DNA from: Sinomonas susongensis
GTDB taxonomy: Bacteria; Actinomycetota; Actinomycetes; Actinomycetales; Micrococcaceae
NCBI RefSeq assembly: GCF_005877005.1
Contig: NZ_SSNH01000001.1
Location: forward strand, 372,001 to 436,000
Length of the DNA: 64,000 bases
Direction of reading: 5' to 3'
A program made the translations under genes and the position numbers. Shown piece after piece: positions 1-8,519 of this stretch; position 1 is the first letter of the stretch, and the number at the start of each line of letters is the position of its first letter. The notes below the pieces were generated by a model. The model made no database searches, was not told the DNA's origin, and worked only from the letters and a program-made list of their open reading frames with translations.

Positions 1-84
1 TGCGTCGCGATCACGGCCCTGGCGTTCAACCTCATCGCGGACCTCGTGTACTCCGCGCTCGATCCTCGCGTTAGGGTGAAGTGA
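1..84 (+). CDS. ABC transporter permease, C-terminal fragment (DppB-type), cut by window edge
   Basis: Only the last 27 codons are in the window, ending in TGA at 82-84, one base before the ATG of the next permease. The residues LAFNLIADLVYSALDPRVRV match the conserved C-terminal tail of DppB/OppB-type dipeptide permeases, where an FNLxxDxLYxxxDPR ending is usual. The tight spacing to the DppC-like gene supports this: DppB and DppC form the heterodimeric membrane channel. The rest of the gene lies to the left of the window. Confidence 0.8.
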   Translation, partial: CVAITALAFNLIADLVYSALDPRVRVK

Positions 85-85
85 C

Positions 86-1354
86 ATGAGCCAGCAGTCT
101 CAGCAGGAAGACCTCACGGCCAGCGCCCGGGGCGAATCCGGGGCAACAGCACAGCCCGCCGCCGGCATCGAGCCGACCGTCGAGGCGAAGGGCCTCAGCC
201 TCGGGCAGATCGTCCGGAAGCGCTTCTTCGGCCACTCGGGGGCTCTCGCGGGCCTCGTCGTCTTCGCAGCGATCTTCATTCTGGCCTTCTCGGCCGAGGG
301 GTGGGGCCCCTTCCCCGGCTGGTGGAAGTACAAGTTCGACCAGGTCACGCCCCTGGTCAACTTCGGGCAGCCGACGTGGAGCTTCGCGCCCTTCAGCTTC
401 GGCGACCACCCGTTCGGTCAGGACCGGATCGGCCGCGACCTCTTCGCCATGACCATGCGCGGGGCCCAGCAGTCGATCACCATCATGATCATCATCGGCG
501 TCGTCGCGGGCATCATCGGCGTCGTCGTCGGGGCACTCTCCGGCTACTTCCGCGGATGGGTCGAGACGATCCTGATGCGCATCACCGACATCATCATCAT
601 CATTCCAGTGCTGCTCCTCGCGGCCGTCATGTCGCAGACCGCCGGACGCCGCGATTCCGGAACCTGGTTCGCGCAGTTCGCAGCGAGCAACGGCGTGGTG
701 GTGCTCGGCATCTTCCTCGGGTTCGTCGCATGGGTTTCCCTCGCACGGCTCGTGCGCGGCGAGTTCCTCTCGCTGCGCGAGCGGGAGTTCGTCGACGCCG
801 CGCGCATCTCGGGCGCGTCCAACATGCGGATCATCTTCAAGCACATCCTGCCGAACGCCGTCGGCGTGGTGATCGTCAACGGCACGCTGCTCATGTCCTC
901 GGCCATCCTCCTCGAGACGGCGCTCAGCTATCTCGGCGTCGGCGTCAAGGCTCCGGACACCTCGCTCGGCCTGCTCATCTCCCAGAACCAGGAGGCGTTC
1001 TCGACGCGCCCGTGGCTGTTCTGGTGGCCGGGCCTCTTCATCGTGCTCATCTGCCTCAGCATCAACTTCATCGGCGACGGGCTCCGGGACGCCTTCGACC
1101 CGCGGCAGAGGAAGTTCAACGCGAAGAAGGCGAAGTCCCGCGGAGTCCATGGAAGCTCCGTCGCGGCTGCGCCCGTGGCCGCAGGAGCGGGAGCTGGCCC
1201 AGTCCGCGCTTCAGGAGCCGACGTCGCGGGCGGGCAGTCCGAGGATCGAGAGACGACGCTGGGCGTCGGCGGGACGGTCAACCCGGCGAGGGGCGTCGTT
1301 CCCGACCCGGAGGCGCACGGCGGAGCGCCCGACTCCGAGCGCAAGGCCCCCTGA
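86..1354 (+). CDS. Dipeptide/oligopeptide ABC transporter permease (DppC/OppC family)
   Basis: A 422-residue inner-membrane permease that would pair with the upstream DppB-type protein to import peptides. TM1 lies at about residues 52-70, followed by the family motif with FGDHPFGQDRIGRDLF near residue 110, then further membrane segments. The cytoplasmic EAA loop near residue 235 (EFVDAARISGAS) is the contact with the ATPase. Start ATG 86 follows the previous stop directly. The usual fold ends near residue 345; an extra tail of about 75 residues rich in Ala, Gly and charged residues follows, unusual for DppC (typically about 300 residues). The ATPase gene of the system follows at 2117, after an opposing gene. 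The substrate cannot be told from sequence. Confidence 0.9.
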   Translation: MSQQSQQEDLTASARGESGATAQPAAGIEPTVEAKGLSLGQIVRKRFFGHSGALAGLVVFAAIFILAFSAEGWGPFPGWWKYKFDQVTPLVNFGQPTWSFAPFSFGDHPFGQDRIGRDLFAMTMRGAQQSITIMIIIGVVAGIIGVVVGALSGYFRGWVETILMRITDIIIIIPVLLLAAVMSQTAGRRDSGTWFAQFAASNGVVVLGIFLGFVAWVSLARLVRGEFLSLREREFVDAARISGASNMRIIFKHILPNAVGVVIVNGTLLMSSAILLETALSYLGVGVKAPDTSLGLLISQNQEAFSTRPWLFWWPGLFIVLICLSINFIGDGLRDAFDPRQRKFNAKKAKSRGVHGSSVAAAPVAAGAGAGPVRASGADVAGGQSEDRETTLGVGGTVNPARGVVPDPEAHGGAPDSERKAP

Positions 1355-1397
1355 CGTGAGCGCCTTTGCGGGGACGCCTGCCGCGGCAGAGCCTCAG

Positions 1398-2021
1398 TCA
1401 GCCGAGGGTGGCAAGGGTCGCTCCCGCCAGCACGACGGCAACCGCGAGGATCCACCACGTCGCTCGGCGCGTCACGGACGTCTCGTCGACCCGGCCTCCC
1501 TCGACCAGGCCGCGCTCCACGAGGTCCGCCCACCGGCGGCGCACGAGGAGTGCCGCCTGGCCCGAGACGGTGTGGCTCAGGTCGCCCGGCCGGACCGACT
1601 GGCCGGGGCCGTAGCTGCTCGCGGGGAGGCCGATGAGGTTGTCGGGACGCGCGTGGCGCGTACCCATGACGCCCGGGGCGGGGGCCGCCCAGGCGGAGTA
1701 ACGGCCCGCCCCGGTGATGAGGGTCAGCGCGTACTTCGTGTCGACGAAGGCGAGAGCCTCCCACGGCACACCGATCTGGCGCAGGGGGTTGACGAGTTCC
1801 ACCCCGGCGTCGCTCACGACGACGGCTGGTCGCCAGAACAGGGCCCAGCCGCCGAACGCCATGAACGCGAGGGGCGCCACGAAGCGCAGGCCCCCGATGC
1901 CCGACTGGGCGAGCGTCACGACCAGCCCGAACGCCGCGAGCGCCCACAGCACAACGGCAAGGATCTTGTTGCTGCGGGCTTTGAACACGTCGACGGGGCC
2001 GGTGTGATGGAGGGCGCTCAT
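1398..2021 (-). CDS. PH-domain membrane protein (bacterial PH-like, bPH_6 type)
   Basis: About 207 residues. Two hydrophobic segments near the N terminus (after SNKILAVVLW) are followed by a small beta-rich domain with VVVSDAGVELVNPLRQIGVPWEAL, the signature of the bacterial PH-like membrane proteins common in Actinobacteria. A last hydrophobic helix ends the protein. The molecular role of this family is not established. I prefer the ATG at 2021 (MSALHHTGPVDVF); the frame stays open upstream to a possible start at 2048 or 2099. The gene lies antisense between the dpp permease and ATPase genes, so it splits that operon and its transcript would face theirs. Confidence 0.75.
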   Translation of the reverse strand: MSALHHTGPVDVFKARSNKILAVVLWALAAFGLVVTLAQSGIGGLRFVAPLAFMAFGGWALFWRPAVVVSDAGVELVNPLRQIGVPWEALAFVDTKYALTLITGAGRYSAWAAPAPGVMGTRHARPDNLIGLPASSYGPGQSVRPGDLSHTVSGQAALLVRRRWADLVERGLVEGGRVDETSVTRRATWWILAVAVVLAGATLATLG

Positions 2022-2116
2022 TCCCTCATCATGCAGGATCAGCCCCATGTCACAGAGAATTCCGACCTGACTGGCCAGCGGCCCTCGGGAACGGTGCACG
2101 GAAGGAAGAGCAGAGG

Positions 2117-3979
2117 ATGACTGAGAACCTCGGCATGGCAGGAAAGTCCCGCCGCTCGGAGAGGGGCGCCGCGACTGTGGCCGCCGATCTCGTCAAGGGC
2201 CAGATGGTCCTGGAGGTCGATGACCTGAGCGTCGACTTCGGCGTGGACAAGGAGTGGGTGCCCGCAGCCATCGGCCTCCACTACGAGGTGCGGGCGGGCG
2301 AGGTCCTCGCAATCGTCGGCGAATCGGGCTCGGGCAAGTCGGCGAGCTCCATGGCGCTCCTCGACCTCCTCCCGTCGAACAGCCGGGTGCGGGGCAGCGT
2401 CAAGCTGGTCGGCCAGGAACTGCTGGGGAAGGACCGCTCGGCGATCCGCCGCGTGCGCGGCAACGACGTGGCGGTCATCTTCCAGGAGCCGATGACGGCC
2501 CTCAACCCCGTCTACACGATCGGCAACCAGATCGTGGAGACGATCCGGCTGCACAACCCGGTCTCTCCTGACGAGGCCAGGTCGCGGGCCCTGCGGATGC
2601 TCGAGCTCGTCGAGCTCCCGGACCCCGAGAAGGCCTTCAAGTCGTACCCGCACCAGCTCTCGGGCGGCCAGCGGCAGCGCGCCATGATCGCCCAGTCGCT
2701 CTCGTGCGACCCGAAGCTGCTCATCGCGGACGAGCCGACCACGGCGCTCGACGTGACGGTGCAGGCCGAGATCCTCGACCTCATGCGTCACCTCAAGGAC
2801 AGGCTCAACAGTGCCGTCATCCTGATCACCCACGACATGGGGGTCGTCGCCGACCTTGCGGACCGCATCGTCGTCATGCGCCGCGGCGTGATCGTGGAGT
2901 CGGGCACGGCCGAGCAGATCTTCCACAATCCGCAGCACGAGTACACCCAGGCGCTCCTCGCAGCCGTGCCCCACCTCGGGCAGGGCTCCGAGGAGGAGGC
3001 CGAGGTGGACATCACGGCCGCCCTCGCCTCCGCCACGGGGACCGAGCTCGAGGCCGTCGACGCCGAAGAGCTCGCCCGCCGCGAGAAGGAGAACCTCGCC
3101 GCGCTGCGGGAATCGGCCGACGACGAGGCGAAGCGCCGTGGGGCCCCCGTGCTCGAGCTCAAGGACGTTGCGATCGAGTACCCGAAGCAGGGGCGCGTCC
3201 CGGCCTTCCGCGCCGTCGAGGGTGCAAACCTCGTCGTCTACCCGGGCCAGGTCGTGGGCCTCGTCGGCGAATCGGGCTCGGGCAAGACGACGATCGGCCG
3301 GGCCGCCGTCGGACTCCTCCCCGTGGCCGAGGGCTCGCTCAAGGTCGCAGGCAAGGAGATCTCGGGCCTTCGGAAGAACTCGAAGGAGCTCCACGAGGTC
3401 CGCCGCTCGGTCGGCATGGTGTTCCAGGACCCGTCGTCGTCCCTCAACCCCCGCCTTCCCATCGGCGAGTCGATTGGCGAGCCGATGCTCCTCGCGGGCG
3501 TCGCGAAGGGCGCCGACCTCCAGAAGCGCGTCGAGACGCTTCTCGACCAGGTCGAGCTCCCGAGGTCCTACCGGAACCGGTACCCGCACGAGCTCTCGGG
3601 CGGCCAGAAGCAGCGCGTCGGGATCGCCCGTGCCCTGTCCCTCAAGCCGAAGCTCATGGTCGCGGACGAGCCGACGTCGGCCCTCGACGTCTCCGTCCAG
3701 GCGAAGGTCCTCGAGCTGTTCCAGGCCCTCCAGAAGGAGCTCGGCTTCGCCTCCCTGTTCGTCACCCACGACCTCGCGGTGATCGACGTCCTCGCCGACC
3801 ACATCTGCGTCATGCAGCGGGGCCGGATCGTTGAACAGGGCGCGCGCGAGCAGATTCTGCGCAACCCGCAGGAGGCCTACACGCAGCGGCTCCTCGCGGC
3901 GGTGCCGCTCCCGGATCCGGAGAAGCAGCGCGAGCGTCGGGAGCTGCGCGAGCTCCTGCTTGCGAGCGGCATCGACTGA
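2117..3979 (+). CDS. Dipeptide/oligopeptide ABC transporter ATP-binding protein, two fused ATPase domains (DppD-DppF)
   Basis: A 620-residue protein with two complete ABC ATPase domains. The first has Walker A GESGSGKS at residues 69-76, a signature near residue 181 (LSGGQRQR) and Walker B LLIADEP. The second has GESGSGKT near residue 385, LSGGQKQR near 493 and LMVADEP. A charged linker (about residues 290-340) joins them. Both domains carry the C-terminal oligopeptide-type segment (NPQHEYTQALLAAVP and NPQEAYTQRLLAAVP). In E. coli these are separate proteins DppD and DppF; fused forms are common in Actinobacteria. It should energise the permease pair at 1-1354. Start ATG 2117 has a purine-rich ribosome site just upstream (GGAAGGAAGAGCAGAGG). 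A strong hairpin follows the stop. Confidence 0.92.
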   Translation: MTENLGMAGKSRRSERGAATVAADLVKGQMVLEVDDLSVDFGVDKEWVPAAIGLHYEVRAGEVLAIVGESGSGKSASSMALLDLLPSNSRVRGSVKLVGQELLGKDRSAIRRVRGNDVAVIFQEPMTALNPVYTIGNQIVETIRLHNPVSPDEARSRALRMLELVELPDPEKAFKSYPHQLSGGQRQRAMIAQSLSCDPKLLIADEPTTALDVTVQAEILDLMRHLKDRLNSAVILITHDMGVVADLADRIVVMRRGVIVESGTAEQIFHNPQHEYTQALLAAVPHLGQGSEEEAEVDITAALASATGTELEAVDAEELARREKENLAALRESADDEAKRRGAPVLELKDVAIEYPKQGRVPAFRAVEGANLVVYPGQVVGLVGESGSGKTTIGRAAVGLLPVAEGSLKVAGKEISGLRKNSKELHEVRRSVGMVFQDPSSSLNPRLPIGESIGEPMLLAGVAKGADLQKRVETLLDQVELPRSYRNRYPHELSGGQKQRVGIARALSLKPKLMVADEPTSALDVSVQAKVLELFQALQKELGFASLFVTHDLAVIDVLADHICVMQRGRIVEQGAREQILRNPQEAYTQRLLAAVPLPDPEKQRERRELRELLLASGID

Positions 3980-3985
3980 CCCTCG

Positions 3986-4057
3986 GAGTCCTCCCATGGC
4001 CACGTTCCGCGCGTCTGTACTCGCGGGACGTGGCCATTGGTCGTCGGCCGAGGACTC
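3986..4057 (+). terminator. Nested hairpin after the dpp ATPase gene
   Basis: Inner stem of 16 bp pairs 3996-4011 with 4022-4037 (ATGGCCACGTTCCGCG against CGCGGGACGTGGCCAT, one G-U) around a 10-nt loop. An outer 8-bp stem pairs GAGTCCTC at 3986-3993 with GAGGACTC at 4050-4057. It starts 6 nt after the dppDF stop and lies before the typA promoter. There is no U tract, as is common in high-GC actinobacterial terminators. Confidence 0.7.
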
Positions 4058-4076
4058 GGCAGTCCGGGGGAGAGCG

Positions 4077-4099
4077 TAAACTAGAAGGGCTGGCCCTTC
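4077..4099 (+). promoter_or_regulatory. Putative typA -10 box and 5-prime-end hairpin
   Basis: TAAACT at 4077-4082 fits a sigma-A -10 box. Transcription would start near 4089 and give a leader of about 100 nt before the ATG at 4187. The perfect palindrome GAAGGGCTGGCCCTTC (4084-4099) would sit at the very start of this transcript. No clear -35 element was found. Confidence 0.45.
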
Positions 4100-4186
4100 C
4101 GAGGGTCTGTTCCGTTGTGCCGCCAGCGCGTCGTGTCGATGCCCGGCCCCGGACCATCGCGACCCACCGAATCGAGCCCAAAGCGT

Positions 4187-6112
4187 ATGTCTGAAACCGT
4201 GTCCACTGTCTTCCGCACTGACCTCCGCAACGTCGCTATCGTCGCCCACGTCGACCACGGCAAGACGACGCTCGTCGACGCCATGCTCAAGCAGACCAAC
4301 TCGTTCGCTGCCCACGGTGAGATCGAGGACCGCGTGATGGACTCGGGCGACCTCGAGCGTGAAAAGGGCATCACGATCCTCGCGAAGAACACGACGGTGC
4401 AGTACGCCGGTCCGGCTGCCGCCGAAGCGGGGGAGCCGGGCGGCATCCTCATCAACGTCATCGACACTCCCGGGCACGCTGACTTCGGCGGCGAGGTCGA
4501 GCGCGGCCTGTCGATGGTGGACGGCGTGGTGCTCCTCGTCGACGCCTCCGAGGGCCCCCTTCCGCAGACCCGCTTCGTGCTCCGCAAGGCCCTCGCCTCG
4601 CACAAGCCGGTTATCCTCGTGGTCAACAAGACTGACCGCCCCGACGCCCGCATCTCCGAGGTCGTGAGCGAGACCATGGACCTCCTGCTCGGGCTGGCCT
4701 CCGACCTGGCCGACGAGGTCCCGGACCTCGACCTCGACAAGGTCCTCGACGTCCCCGTCGTCTACGCGGCCGCCAAGATGGGCGCGGCGTCGCTCGAGCA
4801 GCCCGCGGACGGAACCGTTCCGGGCAACGACAACCTCGAGCCGCTCTTCGAGACGATCGTCAAGCACATCCCTGCTCCGACCTACGATCCCGAGGGCGTC
4901 CTCCAGGCGCACGTCACGAACCTCGACGCCTCGCCGTTCCTGGGCCGCCTCGCGCTCCTGCGCATCTACAACGGCACCCTCCGCAAGGGCCAGCAGGTTG
5001 CATGGGCCCGCCACGACGGCACCATCAAGCCCGTCAAGATCACCGAGCTGCTCGCGACGAAGGCGCTCGAGCGGGTCCCCACCGAGTCCGCAGGCCCGGG
5101 CGAGATCGTCGCCGTCGCAGGCATCGAGGACATCACGATCGGCGAGACGCTCACCGACGTCGACGACCCGCGGCCGCTCCCGCTCATCAAGGTCGACGAC
5201 CCCGCGATCTCGATGACCATCGGCATCAACACGTCGCCGCTCGCCGGCCGGGTCAAGGGCGCGAAGGTCACGGCCCGCCAGGTCAAGGACCGCCTCGACA
5301 AGGAGCTCATCGGCAACGTCTCGATCCGCGTCCTCCCGACCGAGCGTCCCGACGCGTGGGAGGTCCAGGGCCGCGGCGAGCTGGCTCTGGCCATCCTGGT
5401 GGAGCAGATGCGCCGCGAGGGCTTCGAGCTCACCGTCGGGAAGCCGCAGGTCGTCACCAAGAAGGTCGACGGCCACGTGCACGAGCCGACCGAGCACATG
5501 ACGATCGACGTGCCCGAGGAGTACCTCGGCGCCGTCACGCAGCTCCTCGCCGCGCGCAAGGGCCGCATGACGAACATGGCCAACCACGGCACCGGCTGGG
5601 TGCGCATGGAGTTCATCGTTCCGTCGCGCGGCCTCATCGGGTTCCGCACGAAGTTCCTCACGGACACGCGGGGCGCCGGCATCGCGTCGTCCATCTTCGA
5701 GGGCTACGAGCCCTGGGCGGGCGACATCGAGTACCGCACGAACGGCTCGCTCGTTGCCGACCGCGCCGGTGTCGCGACGCCGTTCGCGATGATCAACCTG
5801 CAGGAGCGCGGGACGTTCTTCGTCCAGCCGACCGCCGAGGTGTACGAGGGCATGATCGTGGGCGAGAACTCGCGCGCCGACGACATGGACGTCAACATCA
5901 CCAAGGAGAAGAAGCTCACCAACATGCGCTCCTCGACTGCGGACAACTTCGAGGGCCTCACCCCGCCGCGCACCCTCACGCTCGAGGAGTCCCTCGAGTT
6001 CGCGCGCGAGGACGAGTGCGTCGAGATCACGCCCGAGGAGATCCGGATCCGCAAGGTGATCCTGGACGCCAGCGAGCGGCTCAAGGCGAACCGGGCCCGC
6101 GCCCGCGCCTGA
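4187..6112 (+). CDS. typA: Ribosome-associated translational GTPase TypA/BipA
   Basis: A 641-residue GTPase of the EF-G-like family that binds the 70S ribosome and supports growth under stress such as cold. G1 is AHVDHGKTT at residues 20-28, G3 DTPGHADFGGE near 92 and G4 NKTD near 145. Domain II, the EF-G-like domain III/V region and the TypA-specific C-terminal domain follow (GLIGFRTKFL, EYRTNGSLV). Length fits the family (about 605-640). I chose ATG 4187 (MSETVSTVFRTDLRN) because family alignments start there; the frame is open to a GTG at 4115. It is monocistronic, with a hairpin terminator at 6147. Confidence 0.95.
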   Translation: MSETVSTVFRTDLRNVAIVAHVDHGKTTLVDAMLKQTNSFAAHGEIEDRVMDSGDLEREKGITILAKNTTVQYAGPAAAEAGEPGGILINVIDTPGHADFGGEVERGLSMVDGVVLLVDASEGPLPQTRFVLRKALASHKPVILVVNKTDRPDARISEVVSETMDLLLGLASDLADEVPDLDLDKVLDVPVVYAAAKMGAASLEQPADGTVPGNDNLEPLFETIVKHIPAPTYDPEGVLQAHVTNLDASPFLGRLALLRIYNGTLRKGQQVAWARHDGTIKPVKITELLATKALERVPTESAGPGEIVAVAGIEDITIGETLTDVDDPRPLPLIKVDDPAISMTIGINTSPLAGRVKGAKVTARQVKDRLDKELIGNVSIRVLPTERPDAWEVQGRGELALAILVEQMRREGFELTVGKPQVVTKKVDGHVHEPTEHMTIDVPEEYLGAVTQLLAARKGRMTNMANHGTGWVRMEFIVPSRGLIGFRTKFLTDTRGAGIASSIFEGYEPWAGDIEYRTNGSLVADRAGVATPFAMINLQERGTFFVQPTAEVYEGMIVGENSRADDMDVNITKEKKLTNMRSSTADNFEGLTPPRTLTLEESLEFAREDECVEITPEEIRIRKVILDASERLKANRARARA

Positions 6113-6146
6113 ACCTCGGCCCCTCTGGGCGGGGGCAGAGACTCAG

Positions 6147-6180
6147 CGGACGACGGCGGGTGAGAACCCGCCGTCGTCCG
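6147..6180. terminator. Bidirectional terminator between typA and the ArsR-like gene
   Basis: Perfect 14-bp stem CGGACGACGGCGGG (6147-6160) with loop TGAGAA and the matching arm at 6167-6180, followed by a T-rich CTTCTGTCT. It lies between convergent stops, so it can serve both genes. Confidence 0.85.
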
Positions 6181-6198
6181 CTTCTGTCTGCTGGACGT

Positions 6199-6690
6199 TC
6201 AGTCGGCTGACGGGTCGCGGTGGTGCGCGACCATGAGCGACGTCGCGTGCCCGTCCGGGTCGCTCGGCATGTCCACGTACTCGTCGACGACGGCGCGGAG
6301 CTTGGCCAGGAGCTCGGCCTGGTGCTGCGCGTTGAGCTTGAGGCCGAGGCGCCACACTTCGATGTCCGCGGGGTCGAGGGCGGCGGTCTCCTGGACGAAA
6401 GTCTCGATGAGCACGGGTGCTACGTCGTCGACGCGCTGGCCCCACGAGCGGCGGGTCGCGAGATAGGGGACCTCCCGGGCTCCTCGGCGGCCGCGCCGTT
6501 CGTCCTGCGCCTCGAGGAATCCGGTGGCGACGAGCGTGCGGACGTGGTGCAGGGTCGAGGCCGGATTGAGTCCGAGGAGGTCGGCGATCTCCTTGTTCGT
6601 GCGTGCATGGTGGAGGCACAGCCGCAGGATGCGGAGGCGCAGCGGCGAGCTGAGCGCCCGGCCCTTCGCGGCGTCGTCGGACGATGGCAT
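6199..6690 (-). CDS. ArsR-like winged helix-turn-helix regulator
   Basis: A 163-residue DNA-binding protein. Residues 10-60 form the winged helix, with SSPLRLRILRLCLHHARTNK and recognition helix NPASTLHHVRTLVATGFLE. A C-terminal helical part (about 95-160) resembles the dimer region of PadR/ArsR-like helix-turn-helix 20 proteins. No metal-binding ELCVCDL motif is present, so a metal role is not supported. The gene is divergent from an MFS exporter, with a palindrome in the shared promoter (6716-6734), the normal layout of a local repressor and its target. The start ATG 6690 has a TACAGT box 6 nt upstream, so the mRNA is probably leaderless. Confidence 0.82.
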   Translation of the reverse strand: MPSSDDAAKGRALSSPLRLRILRLCLHHARTNKEIADLLGLNPASTLHHVRTLVATGFLEAQDERRGRRGAREVPYLATRRSWGQRVDDVAPVLIETFVQETAALDPADIEVWRLGLKLNAQHQAELLAKLRAVVDEYVDMPSDPDGHATSLMVAHHRDPSAD

Positions 6691-6696
6691 GCCACC

Positions 6697-6740
6697 ACTG
6701 TACCCAAGTGATTGACACTTCCCAATCGGAAGTGCACACT
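6697..6740. promoter_or_regulatory. Divergent promoter region with palindromic operator (ArsR-like gene / MFS gene)
   Basis: Rightward: -35 TTGACA (6712-6717), 17-bp spacer, weak -10 CACACT (6735-6740), then 6 nt to ATG 6747. Leftward: -35 TTGGGA (6725-6720), 17-bp spacer, -10 TACAGT (6702-6697), then 6 nt to ATG 6690. A perfect inverted repeat CACTTCC-N5-GGAAGTG (6716-6734) fills the rightward spacer and covers the leftward -35, so one bound repressor could close both promoters. Both transcripts would be leaderless. Confidence 0.7.
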
Positions 6741-6746
6741 GGCCGA

Positions 6747-8021
6747 ATGCTCCCCAGCTCCGCCGGGTCGGCCGCCGTCGTGCCCCTCACACGGCGCCCT
6801 GCCTTCCTCGCCTTCTGGGCTGGGCAGGGAGTGTCGCAGCTCGGCGCGCAGCTCGGGCAGCTGGCGCTCCCGGTCCTCGCCGTGAGCATGCTCGGGGCCA
6901 GCGAAATGGACCTCGGCGTGCTCAACGCGGCGTCGATGGCGGCGTTCCTCATCGTGGGACTCCCGGCCGGGGCCTGGGTGGACCGATGGCTCAAGCGGCG
7001 CACCATGATCCGCGCGGACCTCGTCCGGGCAGCCGCCATGCTCGCTGTCCCGCTCCTGTCGTGGACCGGCGCCCTCCAGATGTGGCACCTCTTCGCCGTC
7101 GCCGGTGTCGTGGGCGTCGCGACGGTATTCTTCGACGTCTCCTACCAGAGCTACATTCCGGTGCTCGTGGACCGCGAGCTCGTGGCGGACGCGAACGGCA
7201 AGCTCGAGGCCACGGCCCAGGTCGCCCGACTCGGCGGCCCAGCGCTGGGAGGCTTCGTCCTGACGGTCCTGAGCGCCCCGATCCTCTTCGCCGCGGAATC
7301 CGCCGGCTACCTCGTCTCCGCGCTGTGCCTCCTGCGGGTCCGGGACTCGGAGACCGCCCCCGAGCGGACCGAGGGAAGCAGCCTCTTCCATGAAATCCGC
7401 GAGGGCGCCGCGTTCGTGGCCCGGCACCCGCTCATCCGCCGCGTCGTGCTGAGCACCGCGACTGGCAACCTGTTCTCCTCGGTCACGTACGTGCTCATGC
7501 CCCTCGTGGTCCTCCGCGAGCTCGGCCTCGGTCCCGTCGGGCTCGGGACGATGCTCTCGATCGGCTCCGTCGGTGGCGTGCTGGGCGCTCTCACTGCCCC
7601 ACGCCTGGCGTCGCGCATCGGGGAGGGGCCGCTCCTCCCGCTCGGGCTCATGGTGGGAGGGGCCGCCGTCGCCCTCTTCCCGCTCGCGCTCGCAGTCGGA
7701 CCGGGTCCGCTCGCACTCGGCATCCTCAGCGCGGGCGAGTTCGCGATGAGCTTCGGGGTCATCGTGTTCAACGTCATGCAGGTCAGCATGCGTCAGCGGG
7801 TCTGCCCGCCCCGGCTCCTCGGCCGCATGAACGCGTCGGTCCGCTGCCTCGTGTGGGGCGTCATGCCCGTGGGAAGCCTCCTCGGGGGCATGCTCGGCGC
7901 GCAGCTCGGGATCGCGCCGACGCTGTGGGTTGGGATCGCCGGCCAGCTGCTTGCGTGCCTTCCGGTGGCCGTCGGGCCCTTCTTCCGCCTGCGCAGGCTC
8001 CCCGATGCCGAGGGGGAGTGA
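6747..8021 (+). CDS. Major facilitator superfamily exporter
   Basis: A 424-residue protein with about 12 hydrophobic segments. It has the MFS loop between TM2 and TM3 (GAWVDRWLKRRTM, residues about 80-92) and the second-half counterpart. The pattern resembles the MFS_3/Enterobactin-exporter type (TM1 FLAFWAGQGVSQLGAQLGQLALP). The substrate is unknown. Start ATG 6747 is chosen because no ribosome site precedes it, whereas a promoter places the transcript start at the ATG. It is likely repressed by the divergent ArsR-like protein. Confidence 0.85.
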   Translation: MLPSSAGSAAVVPLTRRPAFLAFWAGQGVSQLGAQLGQLALPVLAVSMLGASEMDLGVLNAASMAAFLIVGLPAGAWVDRWLKRRTMIRADLVRAAAMLAVPLLSWTGALQMWHLFAVAGVVGVATVFFDVSYQSYIPVLVDRELVADANGKLEATAQVARLGGPALGGFVLTVLSAPILFAAESAGYLVSALCLLRVRDSETAPERTEGSSLFHEIREGAAFVARHPLIRRVVLSTATGNLFSSVTYVLMPLVVLRELGLGPVGLGTMLSIGSVGGVLGALTAPRLASRIGEGPLLPLGLMVGGAAVALFPLALAVGPGPLALGILSAGEFAMSFGVIVFNVMQVSMRQRVCPPRLLGRMNASVRCLVWGVMPVGSLLGGMLGAQLGIAPTLWVGIAGQLLACLPVAVGPFFRLRRLPDAEGE

Positions 8022-8036
8022 CGCGTGCGCCCGCCG

Positions 8037-8291
8037 CTACGCCCGCCGTGCCGTGCGGGGTGGGGGCGGAGGCGGCACGGCCTTCGCGGCGACGACGAGG
8101 GCGAGCGGGACCTTCGCCACGCCGCGCCGGGTCGAGATGACGGCCTCGGCGTCGCCCACACCGGTGAGGTCGCCGAGCGCATCCGTGAAGCCGCCCTCGA
8201 TCCGGTACCGCACGACGACGCGCGTCCCCAGCGGGAGCGAGCGGAGGACGTCGGCTGGGCGCCGCGCTCCCGGCGCGGGACTCGAGGGCAC
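8037..8291 (-). CDS. Small SH3-like domain protein (Rv0428c N-terminal-domain type)
   Basis: An 84-residue protein. The core is [20 protein letters not shown], then [28 protein letters not shown]. This resembles, from memory, the SH3-like domain that precedes a GNAT acetyltransferase domain in Rv0428c-type actinobacterial proteins, here standing alone. The proline run and basic tail end the protein. Function is unknown. Start GTG 8291 lies 6 nt after a TAGGAT box. It converges on the MFS gene (stop at 8021) and is divergent from fdxA. The assignment rests on motif memory, not on alignment. Confidence 0.65.
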   Translation of the reverse strand: MPSSPAPGARRPADVLRSLPLGTRVVVRYRIEGGFTDALGDLTGVGDAEAVISTRRGVAKVPLALVVAAKAVPPPPPPRTARRA

Positions 8292-8297
8292 GGGACA

Positions 8298-8303
8298 ATC
8301 CTA
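8298..8303 (-). promoter_or_regulatory. -10 box for a leaderless transcript of the SH3-like gene
   Basis: TAGGAT on the minus strand, 6 nt before GTG 8291. No ribosome site lies between them. Confidence 0.5.
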
Positions 8304-8519
8304 GGGGAGGCCCCGCCGGGGCTGGTGCTGCTCCGCAGGCATCTCCCGCCGCGTGCTACGCCGTGTGACGGGCCATCGCCCACTGTGACGCGGCGCCCGG
8401 CGCCCCCGGCCGGGGCGACGTCGTCGGCTGGATTGGCGCGGCTGAGCGGGATGATAATAGGCTCGTTCCGCCGGGACGCTGGACGTCCCCCATCACCAGA
8501 GTCGTCAGAAGGTGCAGCA

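Noticed and set aside
4115-4186. N-terminal extension of TypA from GTG 4115
   Set aside because: TypA orthologues start at the MSETV-type residue; the extension is Pro/Ser/Arg-rich and probably leader RNA.
2039-5587. Very long open frame on the minus strand opposite dppDF and typA (about 1180 codons)
   Set aside because: It is antisense to two certain genes, has Arg/Asp/Leu-rich low-information composition and no family motifs. Long antisense frames are expected at this GC3 bias.
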